A DNA stretch of 64,000 nucleotides from Ceratotherium simum simum (GCF_000283155.1 NW_004454163.1:25178899-25242898); one strand, 5' to 3'; counted from the first letter of the stretch, positions 34,591-46,910 are shown. Program-made: numbers and translations. Notes: generated from the letters alone by a model not told the origin.

Positions 34591-36974
34591 GGAAAACACT
34601 TTGTTATCCTGCATAGGATGGTCAGAGAAGCAGTCTTGAAAAGTGAGAGGAAGGGTCTTAAAGAGCTTGGCTCAGCAGGGAGGGGGAGGACAGCATTCCT
34701 GGCTGGAGGGGAAGGGGACATCAAGGCATGTTAGGTGGGTGGACAAATCTTCTGACACACTCTTCACATATCGTTCCAGATTTTTCCATTTTCAGTTGCC
34801 CTCTAATCTAATCGTAAATAAGAAGTCTGGAAGTTGCATCCACTTCTTTTTTATTAGGTCACTAACGTTCAGCTATAGTGGAGAAAATTGGGGCTTCTTG
34901 GTCCCAAAAGGCACCATCTGGTTTATAAAACAACAGTGTATGCCCTCTGGATTATTTTCCCTTAGGAAATTCCTCCTTATCTTCTGCCTGGCTGCTAACT
35001 TAACGATAATTTTCATACTTTCTATTCTAATCATTTTGTGCTGTGGTTTTTCAGTTTATTTTGTTGAGTTTATGAAGGAAAAAAATACCTCTTGTAAAAT
35101 AAACACAGGTTTAGTTTAGCAATAAAAAAACTTTCTCAGACTCCAAGGGCAGGAGCAAGTTGATACTTTACAGCTAAGGGAAGACTTCAGAAATTCAGAG
35201 AACAATTTAGTGCAGATTAATTGGAGACCCATTGTGGAAGCGAGGAGGTTTGAAACAGAAGGAAAAATCAAAGAGAGAAGAGATGCTCTTTTTTGTTGTT
35301 TCCTATTCCTGTTTTTAATTCTCTCCTCTCCTGAAAGAAGCGATGAGCACGCATTTTAAGCTTTAGGCATAATTGGTAAGACTGGGAAAACTTTGGGGAA
35401 GATTTGGGGAGGTGGGGTCATGGGCTCTACAATTTCAAAATAAGAAATCATCAAATTGAAGGGCAGAGATTAAAAAGGTCTTGGCCAGTAATAGTCAACT
35501 CTGTGGTTTCATAAAGGTCCCTGGTAATTCTGAACCTACTCCCTCTCCCCGACATCTGGGTAAATGGCAAGTCAATGCCAAATGAAAATGTTATTGTCCT
35601 CTATTCATTCACTGCCTTTGGTGGCCACTGTTTGTTCTCTATCTCACTCTGATGTGAAAAATCCCAAAGGTCTCCCATCCTCCATATCTCATTGCCACCC
35701 ACCAGGCCTTATGTCAGTCCAGAGTCCCAAACAACATCATTAAAGGGGAGGAAAAAAAAATCCTGTACAGATTGGCTGGCTCCCTGGCCTGGGCTGGTTC
35801 AGGCAGCTCTTGGCTTAGCTATCCTGCCTTCCAAACACAATCTGTTTTCAAGATTCCTAGGCAATTTCAGGTCCAAGAGAGGGTTTGGTCTTAACTTCAC
35901 CAAATTCAGTCTCCTCTCTGTTCCACTTCGCTGAGGCGTAGTAAGATCCATTTGCCCAGACTCAGGGTTCGGCTTATGTGACTAAGCCCTGTTCTTGGCT
36001 CTAGAAGAATTTCCTGCCCTCTCCTGGCTCGGCGTTGCTTTCTTTCTTTCATAACTTTGCTCTGCCAAGGGGCCAAACATGACTCCATCCTACTCTACTC
36101 TAGAGGATTTTGGAAATGGAAAACTACAGAAGACGCTGCGTGGCCACATTTAAAGAAGACAGGGCTCTTAATAGGACATAAAGACAGAAGGTCCAAAATG
36201 TATGTCAAAAACTTACCTTTTAAGACCCCGTGAGGACACCAAATTCTGTCTAGTGTGGATCCTGCAGCTGGCAAAGTGCCAGAAAATGCTAAAAAATAAA
36301 TGCAAAAAGGTTTTCAAAGCACTCTGAAAAATATTTATCTAAACGAGAAATATTGTCCCATTTTGTGTGTGCGTTATGTGTGTGTTTAGTCTATGTGAAG
36401 GAGTACCTTACAGCTTACTCTCTAGTTCTAAAAAGTAATACACTGTTTGCTCCTAGTAATACACTATTCACTTCTTTTTTGGTGTTTTTGAATGTATTTT
36501 TAATATCTCCTTGGGTCATCCTAGGAACATCATTTTCTGTTTTTTCTGTAAAGCAGGGATGCCCTCAGAGGATGTTCGAGTCCAGTTTGTCCCCACCCCA
36601 AATGGCCCCTGGATGTTGTTCTTTCTTAATGGTCCTGTGGCTTTGCTCACTACCAGCTCTGGCAGTTCTCAAGGTAAGGGTAGCTCCACTTCTAATCTTA
36701 GAAAACTTGTTTTCCTTCGAAGTCAAGTTCTTTTTTTTCTTCTCATACTTTTCAGGCTGATGGCTGTATGCAGAATGACTGAGGTTTCCAGGAATCACAC
36801 TTTCAGACAAGTAGAGATTTCCAGTATTATCATTCTGAATTACAAAAATGATGTTACAGTAACGTTCAAAAGTAATATAGAAAACAAAATAGGAAACATA
36901 ATTGATAAATACTAACTCCTTGTTGGTTGTTATGCCAATTATTTTTCATTATTATTAATTGCTTGTAATTATTA
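34591..36974. other. Unassigned intergenic sequence
   Basis: About 2.4 kb. The plus-strand open frame at 34643-35119 (158 codons) has no recognisable domain, mixed composition and a leucine/isoleucine-rich end encoded by AT-rich DNA. I do not call it a gene. No repeat is confidently recognised. Confidence 0.4.
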
Positions 36975-37180
36975 TCAATTACTTAAATTAGTTCATCTGA
37001 TCTTCACCACAGTCCTTTGTGATAGGTATTCTCTCATCCATTTAGCAGATGAGGAAGCTGAAGCTCAAGAGAATCAAGACATTTTTTAAGTCATGCAGCT
37101 GGTAAGTGATGACACTTTGATTCAAACCTGGGTTGGTTGGACCCCAACTGCCCTGGTCTTAACCACTTGCATAGAAGCCT
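36975..37180 (-). mobile_element. MIR SINE
   Basis: Reverse MIR order: catttagcagatgaggaagc, tcatgcagctggtaagtgat, ttcaaacctgggttggttgg and gtcttaaccacttgcataga. Confidence 0.8.
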
Positions 37181-37539
37181 AGATTAAAAACATGCCTTTT
37201 ATTTTTAAAATACATTTTTAAAGTAAAACATATAAAAATATGTATTTCATACCTTTATTAAATTTTTAAAAATTTTTTTGAAAAAATGTTAAAGGTTTAT
37301 CATAGGAGAAAGAGCCGCCAGCTTTTTATCAGATTTTCAATAGTAACTTAAAAATCAATTAGAAACCATTAGTCTAAGTGGATTTATCAGAACTCTAGTC
37401 TGGGGAAATAGAGTTGGTTTCAATTCCCCTCTGTGGCAACTTTGACCCGTGGAGTGAGGGTGGTTTGGAGTGCTGTGTTGAGAAAGATTCTGAAGCCATT
37501 GCTCCATCAGCAGAAAAAAACATGCATTGGAAATATCTG
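37181..37539. other. Unassigned AT-rich sequence
   Basis: Low-complexity A/T stretches at 37195-37300. Otherwise nothing recognised. Confidence 0.4.
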
Positions 37540-37935
37540 CTATGATCTCATTTGGATAATGATTTGAACAATTTATTTTAAAAAATCATGAGACATCAGG
37601 GAAATTTGAACACTGAATATTTGATGATATTAAGGAATTGTTAATGTTTTAGATATGATCATAGTGTCATGATTATGTTTTTGTGATTGTTTCAGAAATA
37701 CATTCTAAAATATTTACAAATAAAATGCTATGATGTCTTTGATCTGCTTCAAAGTGATTAGGGATTGGGAGAGGGGGCTGGGATATTGTGCTCGAAAAGG
37801 AAGTAGGTGGAGGTATAGAGTAAACCAGATTGGCCTTGAGTTGGTAATTGTTGAGGAATCATTAAAATATTCTCTCTTGCATATGCTTAAATTTTTCCAT
37901 AATACAAAATTTCTTTTTTAAAAAGATAAAAAATG
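37540..37935 (+). mobile_element. L1 LINE 3' UTR with A-rich end
   Basis: Contains gacatcagggaaatttgaac, gatgatattaaggaattgtt, gatatgatcatagtgtcatg, aaatgctatgatgtctttga, aatttttccataatacaaaa and an A-rich terminus, the order of an L1M 3' UTR. Confidence 0.78.
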
Positions 37936-38024
37936 TTTTTAAAGGAAAATAAAAGAAATATCTACTACGGATGTGGTAAGTGAGGTAAAGTTGGAAGGGT
38001 GAGGGAGATGAGGAGGTGGTGTCT

Positions 38025-38190
38025 TACTGCTTATTAAGATCTAGCTCTACGCTAATCTCATCATAGTACTTTACAGAGGAAGGAACAGACTCAAAGCAGA
38101 AAGTGACTTGCTCAAAATCATATTGCTAGAGAATGGAAGTGTTCAGTCAGTGTCCAGGTCCCTAAGCCTAATAGCCTGTCCACTACACCC
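38025..38190 (-). mobile_element. MIR SINE
   Basis: Reverse MIR order: tttacagaggaaggaacaga, gaaagtgacttgctcaaaat, gtccctaagcctaatagcct and gtccactacacccacc. Confidence 0.65.
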
Positions 38191-38369
38191 ACCCAAACTC
38201 CATGGATGCCATAGCTCAAAGTCAGAACATAAAACATATTGAAATACCCTTTATGTTCCTCTGGATCCAAAGTGTCCTAAAGAATTGTGTGAACGGTATA
38301 ATGTCAATTAACCAGAAATGGTTTTTTAAAAAAATAGTTTAACTGTATTTCAATTGTAGTTTTGCAAAG
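38191..38369. other. Unassigned sequence
   Basis: No feature recognised in this short interval. Confidence 0.4.
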
Positions 38370-38665
38370 TATAGTTTAATTTTGAGGTAACTATAGATTC
38401 ACATACAGCTGTAAGAAACAACGCAGAGAGATCCCATGTACATTTTACTCAGTTTCCTTCAATAATAACACCTTGCACAACTGTAATAGAATATCACAAG
38501 CAGAAAATTAGCATTGATATAATCCACCAATCTCATTTGGATTTCCCTAGTTTTATATGCACTAATGTGTGTGTGTATTTAGTCCTATGCCATTGTATCA
38601 CATGTGTAGATTCCTGTAATCACCACTATAGTCAAGATACACAAAGATCCTTGCAAAGGGGTGTT
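38370..38665. mobile_element. L1 LINE 3' region fragment
   Basis: Contains tttgaggtaactatagattc, acatacagctgtaagaaaca, cagagagatcccatgtacat, tttactcagtttccttcaat and cactatagtcaagatacaca, characteristic of an old L1M 3' segment. Orientation relative to L1 is not committed. Confidence 0.72.
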
Positions 38666-38944
38666 TTATTACATTATACCACTGAGCGTGAAATACATTA
38701 CAAAGAAATTATTGCTAACCCATAAATACTTTATTTTCTACCTGGATGGGGACTTGAGCAATGAAGAGAATTAGGCTAACTGAAATGGAATCTGAATAAA
38801 AGAAGATGAAAGTAAATTAGTCCAGGTACATAAATGGCAAAGGAATCCATTTTTTAAAATCAAGAATATTTTTAAGAGACTATTTTATAAAGCTGTATAT
38901 AATAACAAACTCCAACTTTCATACATTCAAATAACCAGATATTT

Positions 38945-39100
38945 TTTCTTCCTTTAGCAAATGACTTAACTTCTCTCAGATCAAGTTTTTCATCTGTAAA
39001 ATATGGATAATTGTACCTATTTATGGGGCAACTTGTGAAGATAGAATAAAATAACGTATAAGAAAGCACTTGAAAAATGGTAAGGTACTGCTACTAAGAG
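38945..39100 (+). mobile_element. MIR SINE
   Basis: Contains aatgacttaacttctctcag, tttttcatctgtaaaatatg, gataattgtacctatttatg and agaaagcacttgaaaaatgg in forward MIR order. Confidence 0.75.
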
Positions 39101-39559
39101 TATTTTGATGATTTCCATAAAGAGAACACAAATGATAAATAATTAGGCTGACATCAAGAATTTATTTTTGAAGAGAATCTTCCAGGATATACCATATGGC
39201 CAATACTAGTTTATCCAATCTACAATACATCCTACTCCTGTAGGCCTATAAAATGGTCACTGATGCCCTTTATGATAATTCAGGGAAGCTGAAAAATTCT
39301 GAAACATCTTGTATCTCATCCAAAGAAGAGCCCACTGAGAGTTTTCAAATTTTTGGAGCTAGAAAGGATCTTAATCCAATTTATAAAGAATATATTGACA
39401 CCCAGAAATATAAAGTGACTTCTGAATCTGTTATTGATATTTTACTCTATTTGAAATCTTTGACATAATCTCTCAGATATATAGTAATTGTGAGTTTTCA
39501 CTTTAATATTTGATTAACAAGGACACTGGATTCCTTAAGAAATTGGTGCCCCAGAGAGG
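39101..39559. other. Unassigned sequence with a small MIR/L3-like block
   Basis: About 39340-39400 (tttttggagctagaaaggat followed by cttaatccaattta) resembles the agctggaaaggaccttagag block of a mammalian CR1/L3-related repeat. The 71-codon open frame at 39253-39468 runs through this block, so it is not called a gene. Confidence 0.4.
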
Positions 39560-39690
39560 TGGCAGTATAGCGGTATGTGGAAGGATTGAGATCATGAACC
39601 AAATACTCTGAGTCCCAGAACAGGCCCTGCTACTAAAGGGAAATCACTTCACCTCCTCAGGTCTCATGAGTAGCTACAGGGGTTAACCCA
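39560..39690 (+). mobile_element. MIR SINE, 5' part
   Basis: Contains ggtggcagtatagcggtatg, aaatactctgagtcccagaa, ggccctgctactaaagggaa and tcacttcacctcctcaggtc in forward MIR order. Confidence 0.6.
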
Positions 39691-40920
39691 TCAAGTTCCT
39701 TTGATGTCTACATTTCTATATTTCTCATAAGTATTTAAGCTCTCCTCCACTGATATTACATGTCTTCATTAGCTCTCAGGAAAGTGGAAACACCAAATCA
39801 AGCACACTCCTTGTTGTGAAGGTCCATTTTTATAATTCACTGGTCATAAGAATTATTTTCATTCCTACCATGTAATGGAGTTTCAGTTTTTAAAATAAGT
39901 ATTATGAATCTGTCTCTTCTCAAGTGCCTCCCCCTATCTCCAAATAGAAACCACCCTGGAAGGAGTGGATCTTAGGGAAAGTTTTGGAAGCAGTGGCCTT
40001 GCCTGATAGGCTCTATTTAAATACCACTTCTAGTATTAAATGCCAAATCCTCAGCTCTATGCACTGCTTCATTAGTTATTAATGAGGCAACATATTTGTT
40101 CAAAATTTATGATTGTTGATTTGCTCCCATCACTGTATGAAATATTAACATAGCATTTGTACTTGCAACCATTTGCAGACATTAGATTGTGTATTTGCAT
40201 ATTCATGAACACTCATAAATGTTTAAGGAGACAGCACAGAAAGCATGGGAGCTGTCAGACAGCCAGTAAAAAGGCATATTTACAGTGTTAATAAGTATTT
40301 GAGTTTATAGGCCAAAACGATGAGTAACAAATTAAGTGAATTTCTGGTTTGCCTATTGCAGAGAACTAGGGATTTTGTCATTTTTTAAAGCTTTGTAAAC
40401 TTAAAGTTCATTTCATAGATGCTGAATAAGTGCTTATTGTTTAGTCACAAAATGGATGGCTTCAGTGTAAAGAAATTCCTAAGAGTGTCAGGCTTTTAGA
40501 GATTTCATTTTCACCCTTGCTCATTCATAGTTTTTCTGTCTTGGGCTTCCCTTTTTTCAAAGTAATGTGGGAAGGCAAATGTGTCATATACTGAGGAAGA
40601 ATTATTTTCTATTTCAGTTTCGTCAAGGAACTTAGATAAATGATATGTCCTGGTGTTACAACATCAGCCAATGTACTTGACTCAGTTTGTCAACCTATAA
40701 AAACTGGGGCTTGGAGATTAAAAGGTCAAAGCATGGAACACTAATGAACAATAAGGGGGACAGGCCCAAAACATCCAACTAACAAAAACCTGACTTACAA
40801 GTAATCTGTATACCCAACTTGCCACTAACATCCCACCAAATCCATTAAATTGCAGGAAATCTTACCCCTTGCATGGTGAAAAACTTAAGAACTTTTGAAA
40901 GTTTTATGGGTCAATAAAAG
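39691..40920. other. Unassigned intergenic sequence
   Basis: About 1.2 kb with no gene or named repeat recognised. Confidence 0.4.
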
Positions 40921-41085
40921 GGAAAATGTTAGATTGGATCCCTTCCTCACACCATACACAAAAATCAATACCAGGTATATTAAAATAACTAAAGATGAAA
41001 GGAATGGCTATAAAGTTTATACGATATAAAACCAACACAGGAAAATATCTTCATGACCTCGGGGCAGAGAAAAAAGAATTAATCC
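40921..41085 (+). pseudogene. L1 LINE ORF2 C-terminal fragment
   Basis: The ttggatcccttcctcacacc, atacacaaaaatcaatacca, aactaaagatgaaaggaatg, gaaaatatcttcatgacctc order is the L1 ORF2 region past the reverse transcriptase. It translates in part to LDPFLTPYTKIN, then meets a stop. Confidence 0.75.
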
Positions 41086-42109
41086 ATCTATGGACAATGT
41101 CACTACCCAGGCCATACGTTTGTTAAATGTCTCAAGTATCACCTCTGGATAAATGGATGTGTGAAGTAGCTCACCATATCCTTGTACTAGCAGGAAAAGG
41201 GGGTCATGGGTTAGCATGTGGGTGGTAGTTGGCCTCTGTTGTGATGGCCTAATTGTTCTGTTGGTCACTGCTTGCCCTGCTGGCATCTGCTGCTGAAATC
41301 TGAAACTGGTAGATTAGTGGTCTGTTCCTTCTTGGCTCAACAAGGACCTGGTGGCCTTCTCAGGTTACCCAGTCCCAGCTCAACTTTTGCTCATCTTATT
41401 TATCTCTGACATCTGAAGGTGATTTTCGTTTGATATTTAGCCTTGGAAACCTGCTCAGCAGGCTATGACAACAGGGCCGCTTCACCATCACTACGATGAT
41501 TCTTAGTAATCTCAGCAGTGGGAAGCACCATCACCTTCCTTCTGTGTCCCTCCATAGAGCAAGTTGGAACTTCTAGATATTTTTGAAGGCATAAGAAACT
41601 AAATAGGGTATGGGACCTGGTTCTGGGAAAATTTTAACCTGTCCACTGCCCCATCCCCCAAATCATGCCATAGCAGGAACTTTATTCTGACTCATAGGTG
41701 GGGTAGAGAAGATAAGAGATGACTCTGTGAAATGATCTTCTCTCAGAATATCGAATAAGAAACAGGAGAAAACTCCCTGTACTCTCAGATTTTCATGATT
41801 TCCACTGAGGTGGGAGGGGGATATGGAGGGTGAGCATGGCCTGTTTGTATTTGAACTCTTTTCTGTAACTCTGTCTCTCTTCCCTTCTCCACGATTATCT
41901 TGCACCAGGAGGGGTAGCCTTTTCCTTCCTCTTTCTGTGTAGCAATACCCTCCCCTATATCATCTTCTCTTTCCAGAAACACGTTTACTCTGCTCCTTTC
42001 CCTTTGGCCATGATGGCAGAAAGAGTGCAGTGAAAAACACATTGACTTTCTGAGAAGGGAATAAAATCTAAACTCCCATGCACATAGCCTTTGATTAGTC
42101 AGAGGCAAT
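41086..42109. other. Unassigned sequence, abruptly joined to the L1 fragment
   Basis: Nothing recognised over about 1 kb. The sharp change of composition at 41086 suggests another old insertion, which I cannot name. Overlapping minus-strand frames at 41663-42156 partly translate the CA microsatellite. Confidence 0.35.
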
Positions 42110-42155
42110 ACACATAGACACACACACACAACACACAAACACAGACACACACACA
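42110..42155. repeat. (CA)n microsatellite
   Basis: CA repeats with a few A insertions. Confidence 0.9.
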
Positions 42156-42179
42156 TTTTAACTTCTATTAATCAGAAGA

Positions 42180-43505
42180 AATTCATTTATTAATTCAACA
42201 TATATTTGTTGTGACTCCCATGTAGGTACAGTGGTATAGAAAACAGAGAAAGCTTTTTTTTAAATGATGTTATGTTTTCTATTTCAAGGAAAGAAATAAT
42301 AAAATAAGTAAATAAATACTTAATATATCAGGTTATTATAAACGCTAAGAAAAAATAAAGCAGAGTAAGAGCACAGAGATTGACAGATTGATGGAAAGGA
42401 TGCTTTATTGGCTATGGTGACCAAGGAAGTCCTCTCTTAAAAGATGACTTTCAAGCAAGGACCAAAGTAAAGAGAAGGAATAAGCCATGTGGACATCTGG
42501 TGAAAGACCATTTGAGGCAGAGGAAATAGCGAGCCAAAGGCCCTGAGGCAAGAGCATGCTGGGCATGTTTAAGGATTATTAAGGAGGCCACTGTAGTGAG
42601 TGAGGAAGAATGAGAGAGAGATGAGTTCAGAAAGATGGTGGTGGGACAAATCATAAGCTTAGATCACAAATTGGGATTTTATTCTGAATGATTTGAGAAG
42701 CCATTAGAGAATTTATAGCAGAAGAATGATATCATCTAATTTAGACTTTCAAAGAATCCTTCTGTCTGCTGTGTTGGGAATGGACTGTAGGGTGCTAGTG
42801 TGACAGCTGAAAGACCGGCTAGGAGGCCACTGCAATAATCCAGGAGTCTGGCTCCGACCAAGGAACTAGCTGCAGACGTGGGGAGAAATTGTTGCCTTCT
42901 GAAGATATTTTGAAGATAGAGCCAATGGGATTTGGATATGGAGTGTAAAAAAAAAGTCAAATGATTCTAAGTTCTGAGACCTGAGCAACTTGAATCATGT
43001 TGAGATGAAGAAGATAGTAGGAGGAGCAATCTAGAAATGGGGATCAGAGTTCAGTTTTGGATGCATATCTCAACCAAAGCGAGATGTTGAGTCAACTGGG
43101 TATAAAAGTCTGGAGTTCGGAGAGTAAGTTGGGGATGGAGCTGCAAATATGAGAGCATTGGCATAGCGATGACCTTTAAAGCCATTGTACTGGATGAGAT
43201 CGCCTAAGATGAGATTTTAGACAGAAGAGAATATAAGGGTGGGCATTAATCCTTGGCATACTCTAATATTTAGAGGTCATGGACCTGAGAAAAATCTAGA
43301 AAAAGGAGACAAGACAGTAATTGGAACAGGAGGAAAATGAGAAGAATGTTGAAATGAAGAAAGTGTTTCAAGGAGGAGAGAGCATGTCGAATGCAGCTGG
43401 TCAGTGGAGTGGGAGGCAGGAGCACTGGCCATTGGCTCTGGGACATGAGGGCCATTGGTGCCTGGGGAGGTAGGTGTCTGTGGGGCCTTAGGGAGATGGT
43501 TCAAC
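42180..43505 (-). pseudogene. L2 LINE: 3' UTR plus decayed reverse-transcriptase C-terminus, antisense
   Basis: A nearly continuous antisense L2 of 1.3 kb. It starts at the L2 terminus (ttcatttattaattcaacat), passes through aggcagaggaaatagcgagc, aaaggccctgaggcaagagc and gccactgcaataatccagga, and ends in the RT region. Reading the minus strand near 43110-43210 gives GDLIQYNGFKGHRYANA, where intact L2 has the GDLI...HLYADD polymerase motif. The catalytic aspartates are not preserved as a YADD box and stops interrupt the frame. It encodes nothing functional. Confidence 0.85.
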
Positions 43506-44339
43506 AGAGAAAGGGGAGGAGAGAAAAAGCTTTGAGAGCAAGTGAATTTTTATATAGACGTCTTTAAGCCTTTACTCTATGGCCTAGTAAGAAGGATCTC
43601 TTCAAAGGGCAGAACAAAATGGAGAAACCACTTTCTCTTTCTCCCTGAAAAGGGCCTGCCCTGAGCAGTCTAGCACAGAGAATAAAAGTCCCCCAAACTC
43701 CTACAGCAGAAAAAAATGAGCTCTGTCTGCACTGCTGAACCCTCCTAATATGCTTAACAAGTGGAACTCATCTTTGTTAAATCAATGCCTCCATTACATC
43801 CTGTTCCCAGCTCCATCCTCCAGCCACTCCGGCCCCTCCACTGACATTCCAGAAGTACAGTCCAAGTTAAAATGGGCAGCCTGCCTGCGGGAGAGATGAG
43901 CAGAGGGAGACTGTAGCCTATTCATGCAGTTTGGTGGAAAGCAAAGACTGAGGGTGCTTGTTAAGTGGCATAACTAATAAAGCTCCTATTTATCTAACCC
44001 TACATTCCAAGGAGCTCCACAACCTTAAAGACATTAGCTCATTCCTTCTTCTCCCTATAAGGTAGGGAGTCTTGTTCCTTGGGCTCTATTTTACATATGA
44101 ATAAAATAATGTGAGAAACCAAGGTTCCATGGCAATCCTGGGGCCATGGATTATTCAGCATTATTAGAGCACCCTCTGTGGCTGAGGAGCTCACTAGGGT
44201 GAAGGAACTACATTAGAGTGTATATTTGAATGAGGGAGACAGAACAAGAGTGTTTAACCACGCGATCTAAGTACTAGTATGGAAATGTGACACTGACCTG
44301 AGCTTTGTATACTGGGGCCAGTCCTGCTTTGTGTGAGGG
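43506..44339. other. Unassigned sequence, possible MIR-like block at 43980-44110
   Basis: No gene. The 43980-44110 part (caaggagctccacaacctta, acattagctcattccttctt, ataaggtagggagtcttgtt) could be a very diverged reverse MIR. Confidence 0.35.
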
Positions 44340-44530
44340 CTTAGCCCCTGGCTTTATATTCTGACTCCACCTGCGACATTTGATTTAATTTCTGTGTGCC
44401 TCAGTTTCTTCAGCTGGAAAATGGAGACTATAATAGAACCACTTGAGGATTCAGTGACATAGCACATGTAAAGGACTTAGAACAGAGCCTGGTGCAACAT
44501 CAGTGCTCACTAATTACATTTGTTTAAATA
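44340..44530 (+). mobile_element. MIR SINE
   Basis: Contains tctgactccacctgcgacat, gcctcagtttcttcagctgg, aaaatggagactataataga, gcacatgtaaaggacttaga and acagagcctggtgcaacatc in forward MIR order. AT-rich low complexity follows to 44590. Confidence 0.82.
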
Positions 44531-44707
44531 GTTTTATATAATTATTATTACTATTATTAAAGAGAATAAAAGAATAAATAAATAAAATACTTTCTGGCTC
44601 ATTATAGCCTGAAAGAACAAATGTTCTACCAACCTGCTTCTACTTATAATTTTATGGGAAGCGAGGAGCCCAATCTAGGAATTTGGTGTCACCAAACAGA
44701 AAACAGT

Positions 44708-45000
44708 TGTATTAGTTAGTGTAAGTCTAGCTACTCTAAGAAGTAAAGCCCAAAATTTCAGTGGCTTAACACACTAGAAGATGATTTCTTGATAACGTAA
44801 TAGCAATGGGCAGATAAATAGGTTGGTAGAGCAACACCCCCTCCATATAGTTGTTCAAGGACCCAGACAGATGCCGTTTGCAACATGTGGATTTCAAGGT
44901 ATTGCTAGGGGTCATCTCCATTCCAGAAAGGGACAAAAGCAGGGAGGAGCATGAATGGTATATATGTGTTGAGGGCAGAGGGTTAATATGGACCAAGCCC
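44708..45000 (-). mobile_element. MLT1-type LTR
   Basis: Minus strand ends with gtgttaagccactgaaattt, tgggctttact and ctaactaatacaac, the normal 3' end of an MLT1-class LTR. The body agrees loosely. It is a solo, diverged copy. Confidence 0.6.
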
Positions 45001-45044
45001 AGAAACTAACACATCTTTTTCATTTTCATTCAGTTGGGTAGAAC

Positions 45045-45165
45045 TCAATCAGAACACATATCTCAACCAAGCGGAGATGTTAAATAGGCAGTTGGATATA
45101 AGTGTCTAGAGTTCAGAGAATAGGTCCAAGCTAGAGCTGCAAATGTGAGAGTGAAACCTAACATT
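45045..45165 (-). mobile_element. L2 LINE fragment, antisense
   Basis: Contains gcggagatgttaaataggca, gttggatataagtgtctaga and gttcagagaataggtccaag, matching the antisense L2 ORF2 segment. It shares an unusual atatctcaaccaa prefix with the corresponding part of the larger L2 at 43064-43155. Confidence 0.7.
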
Positions 45166-45639
45166 GGGAGACAGCATACTGGAAAATATAAACTCTGGGT
45201 GGGCAACCAGATCTCAGTGTCAAGTCTATACCATGGAAGCAGGAGTACAACTGTTCAGTGAACAGCTGGGTATCTCTACCTCAACTCTACTTCAAAAGAC
45301 TCTGCTCCTTCTGCGTATACCTAAGGGTACAGATCAGAGAAAGATGGCTTTTCTGATAAGAAAATTCATTAATGAGATTCTTGGATATAAAAGACAGGCC
45401 TTGGACCCGACGTAGGTTGGGGTTTGAATCAAAGTTAGTTTGCAAAACAAAGTAATAGGGAAATAGCTTCTACTGGGCAACTGAGGAAGATGGGAGTTGG
45501 GGAGCCTGGGAATGGGGACGAGATGGGGAAAAGAGTTGATGACTTGGAAGCAGGGCAGACAGGGTGACATAATGAGAATAATGGCCGCTGAGGGCTTTTG
45601 TATGGAGGAGATAGCCCAGGCACTTTAGGATACTGACTT
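45166..45639. other. Unassigned sequence
   Basis: No gene or repeat recognised with confidence. Confidence 0.4.
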
Positions 45640-46150
45640 TGGTATTCCCTACTCTAACTTATACAGTAGTCCTCCTCTGTCCTCCCAAGGGTAGATCTAG
45701 GCTTGGAGGGTCCTCACGCCTATACAACCTGGGAGGCCCTCTTCAAGAAAAAGAGAACAAAATTACAAATACAAAATTTAGTTACAAAAGTGAATATTTA
45801 TTTAGAATGAGAAAAAAATCACAACAAATTATACATTTCAAAAGTGGCAAATAATACAGATGTGAAATCCAGAAAATAACACAAAATTTTTATTAATGAA
45901 CGGCTTGAATCACTTCTAGAATACTTTTTTCTATATGTTTTGGCTGCATCGGCTTTGATTGCCACTTATAACAAGGGTTTTATAAGCAATTTTTCATAGA
46001 GAGAATTAAAAGGTAATTCAATCATTCCTCTAGGGTAGTTGTTTAAAATACACTTTTTATTGTTGATAATTTCAAAATGTTTCTTTCAGGTTCACAACTT
46101 GTTATTGACAACATGATGTCAATTTTTAGGATTTTTGTCAAATTTAGGAA
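45640..46150 (-). pseudogene. Decayed hAT transposase, C-terminal dimerisation region
   Basis: Minus-strand reading near 46000-46120 gives CEPERNILKLSTIKSVF, a stop, TTLEE, a stop, then LNYLLILSMKN. This is the C-terminal pattern of hAT transposases (intact relatives run SxLxxxxLNxLxxLSIE). A frameshift later gives a lysine-rich end (KADAAKTYRKK). The AT-rich DNA to 45750 would be the element's 3' flank. It could be a Zaphod/Tip100-type copy or a relative of ZMYM/TTF-type hAT-derived proteins. Stops and frameshift exclude a functional gene here. Confidence 0.65.
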
Positions 46151-46910
46151 AACTTCTACCAAGTTTCTTGTACCAGCTGTTATGGACTAACTGTGTAGGG
46201 CTACTTATGCTCTACAAAAACAAGAATTACAATATAGTCTATTCTGCACAATTCCCATCAAGAAAGAAGAAAAAATTTTGGTGCATTTGTAATTACATAT
46301 GTTGAAAAGTTGATTATATTCCTGACAGGGGATCACTTCTGCTTTGATCAGTCATCAGTGAGAACTGAGGTACCCACTTCCAAGTAGATACATCTGATGA
46401 CTGGGAGATTTTACACAGACCAGCGTCTGGCTTCACACTCTTTATTGTTTCTCCCTCATCACCCACATTTTTGCAGTGTTGGGTTCTGTAGGATAAATGC
46501 ATTTCACTATCTATCCTCTGACTCTCCCCTCCCCTCTGTGGGCTGCAGGAGGACCCTGGGACCCAGTCCAACACCAGGACCTCCAGTAATCACTCAACTA
46601 ACCAGAAGTCCTTGTGAAGCACATAAACTAAATTCCTCTAAATACAAACTAAACTCCCCACCTAAACCCCACCTTAGTTGAATCCAAAAGTGCTCACAGG
46701 CACTTCAACAGCTCCTGATTTGAGGGGAAGTGTGCTGAGTGGAAAGGGTCAGCAGTCTTAATCAGCTGCTAATAAGATAGTTTATATTTTAATATTTTAA
46801 ATAATTTAAACTTATTCATTTTATTCCATTAAAAAAATATGACTATAAGAGCACATTGCCAGGCCTTAAAAGAGGTCTATGCAAGTGAGGGTCCCTGAAG
46901 ACTTAGCTTC
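46151..46910. other. Unassigned sequence
   Basis: No gene or repeat family recognised over about 760 bases. Confidence 0.4.

Noticed and set aside
34643..35119. Open frame of 158 codons with a hydrophobic segment
   Set aside because: The hydrophobic run comes from AT-rich codons. There is no family resemblance, no CpG promoter and no start context support.
39253..39468. 71-codon frame with natural-looking composition
   Set aside because: It crosses a block resembling a CR1/L3-related repeat and has no homologue I can recall. A translated search would be needed to revive it.
42110..42155. Possible CRISPR-like or other structured array at the CA repeat
   Set aside because: It is a plain dinucleotide microsatellite. 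No array of repeats with unique spacers occurs anywhere in the window.
46179..46197. tgttatggactaactgtgt resembling the start of an MLT1 LTR
   Set aside because: The following 400 bases do not match an LTR, so the similarity is probably chance.
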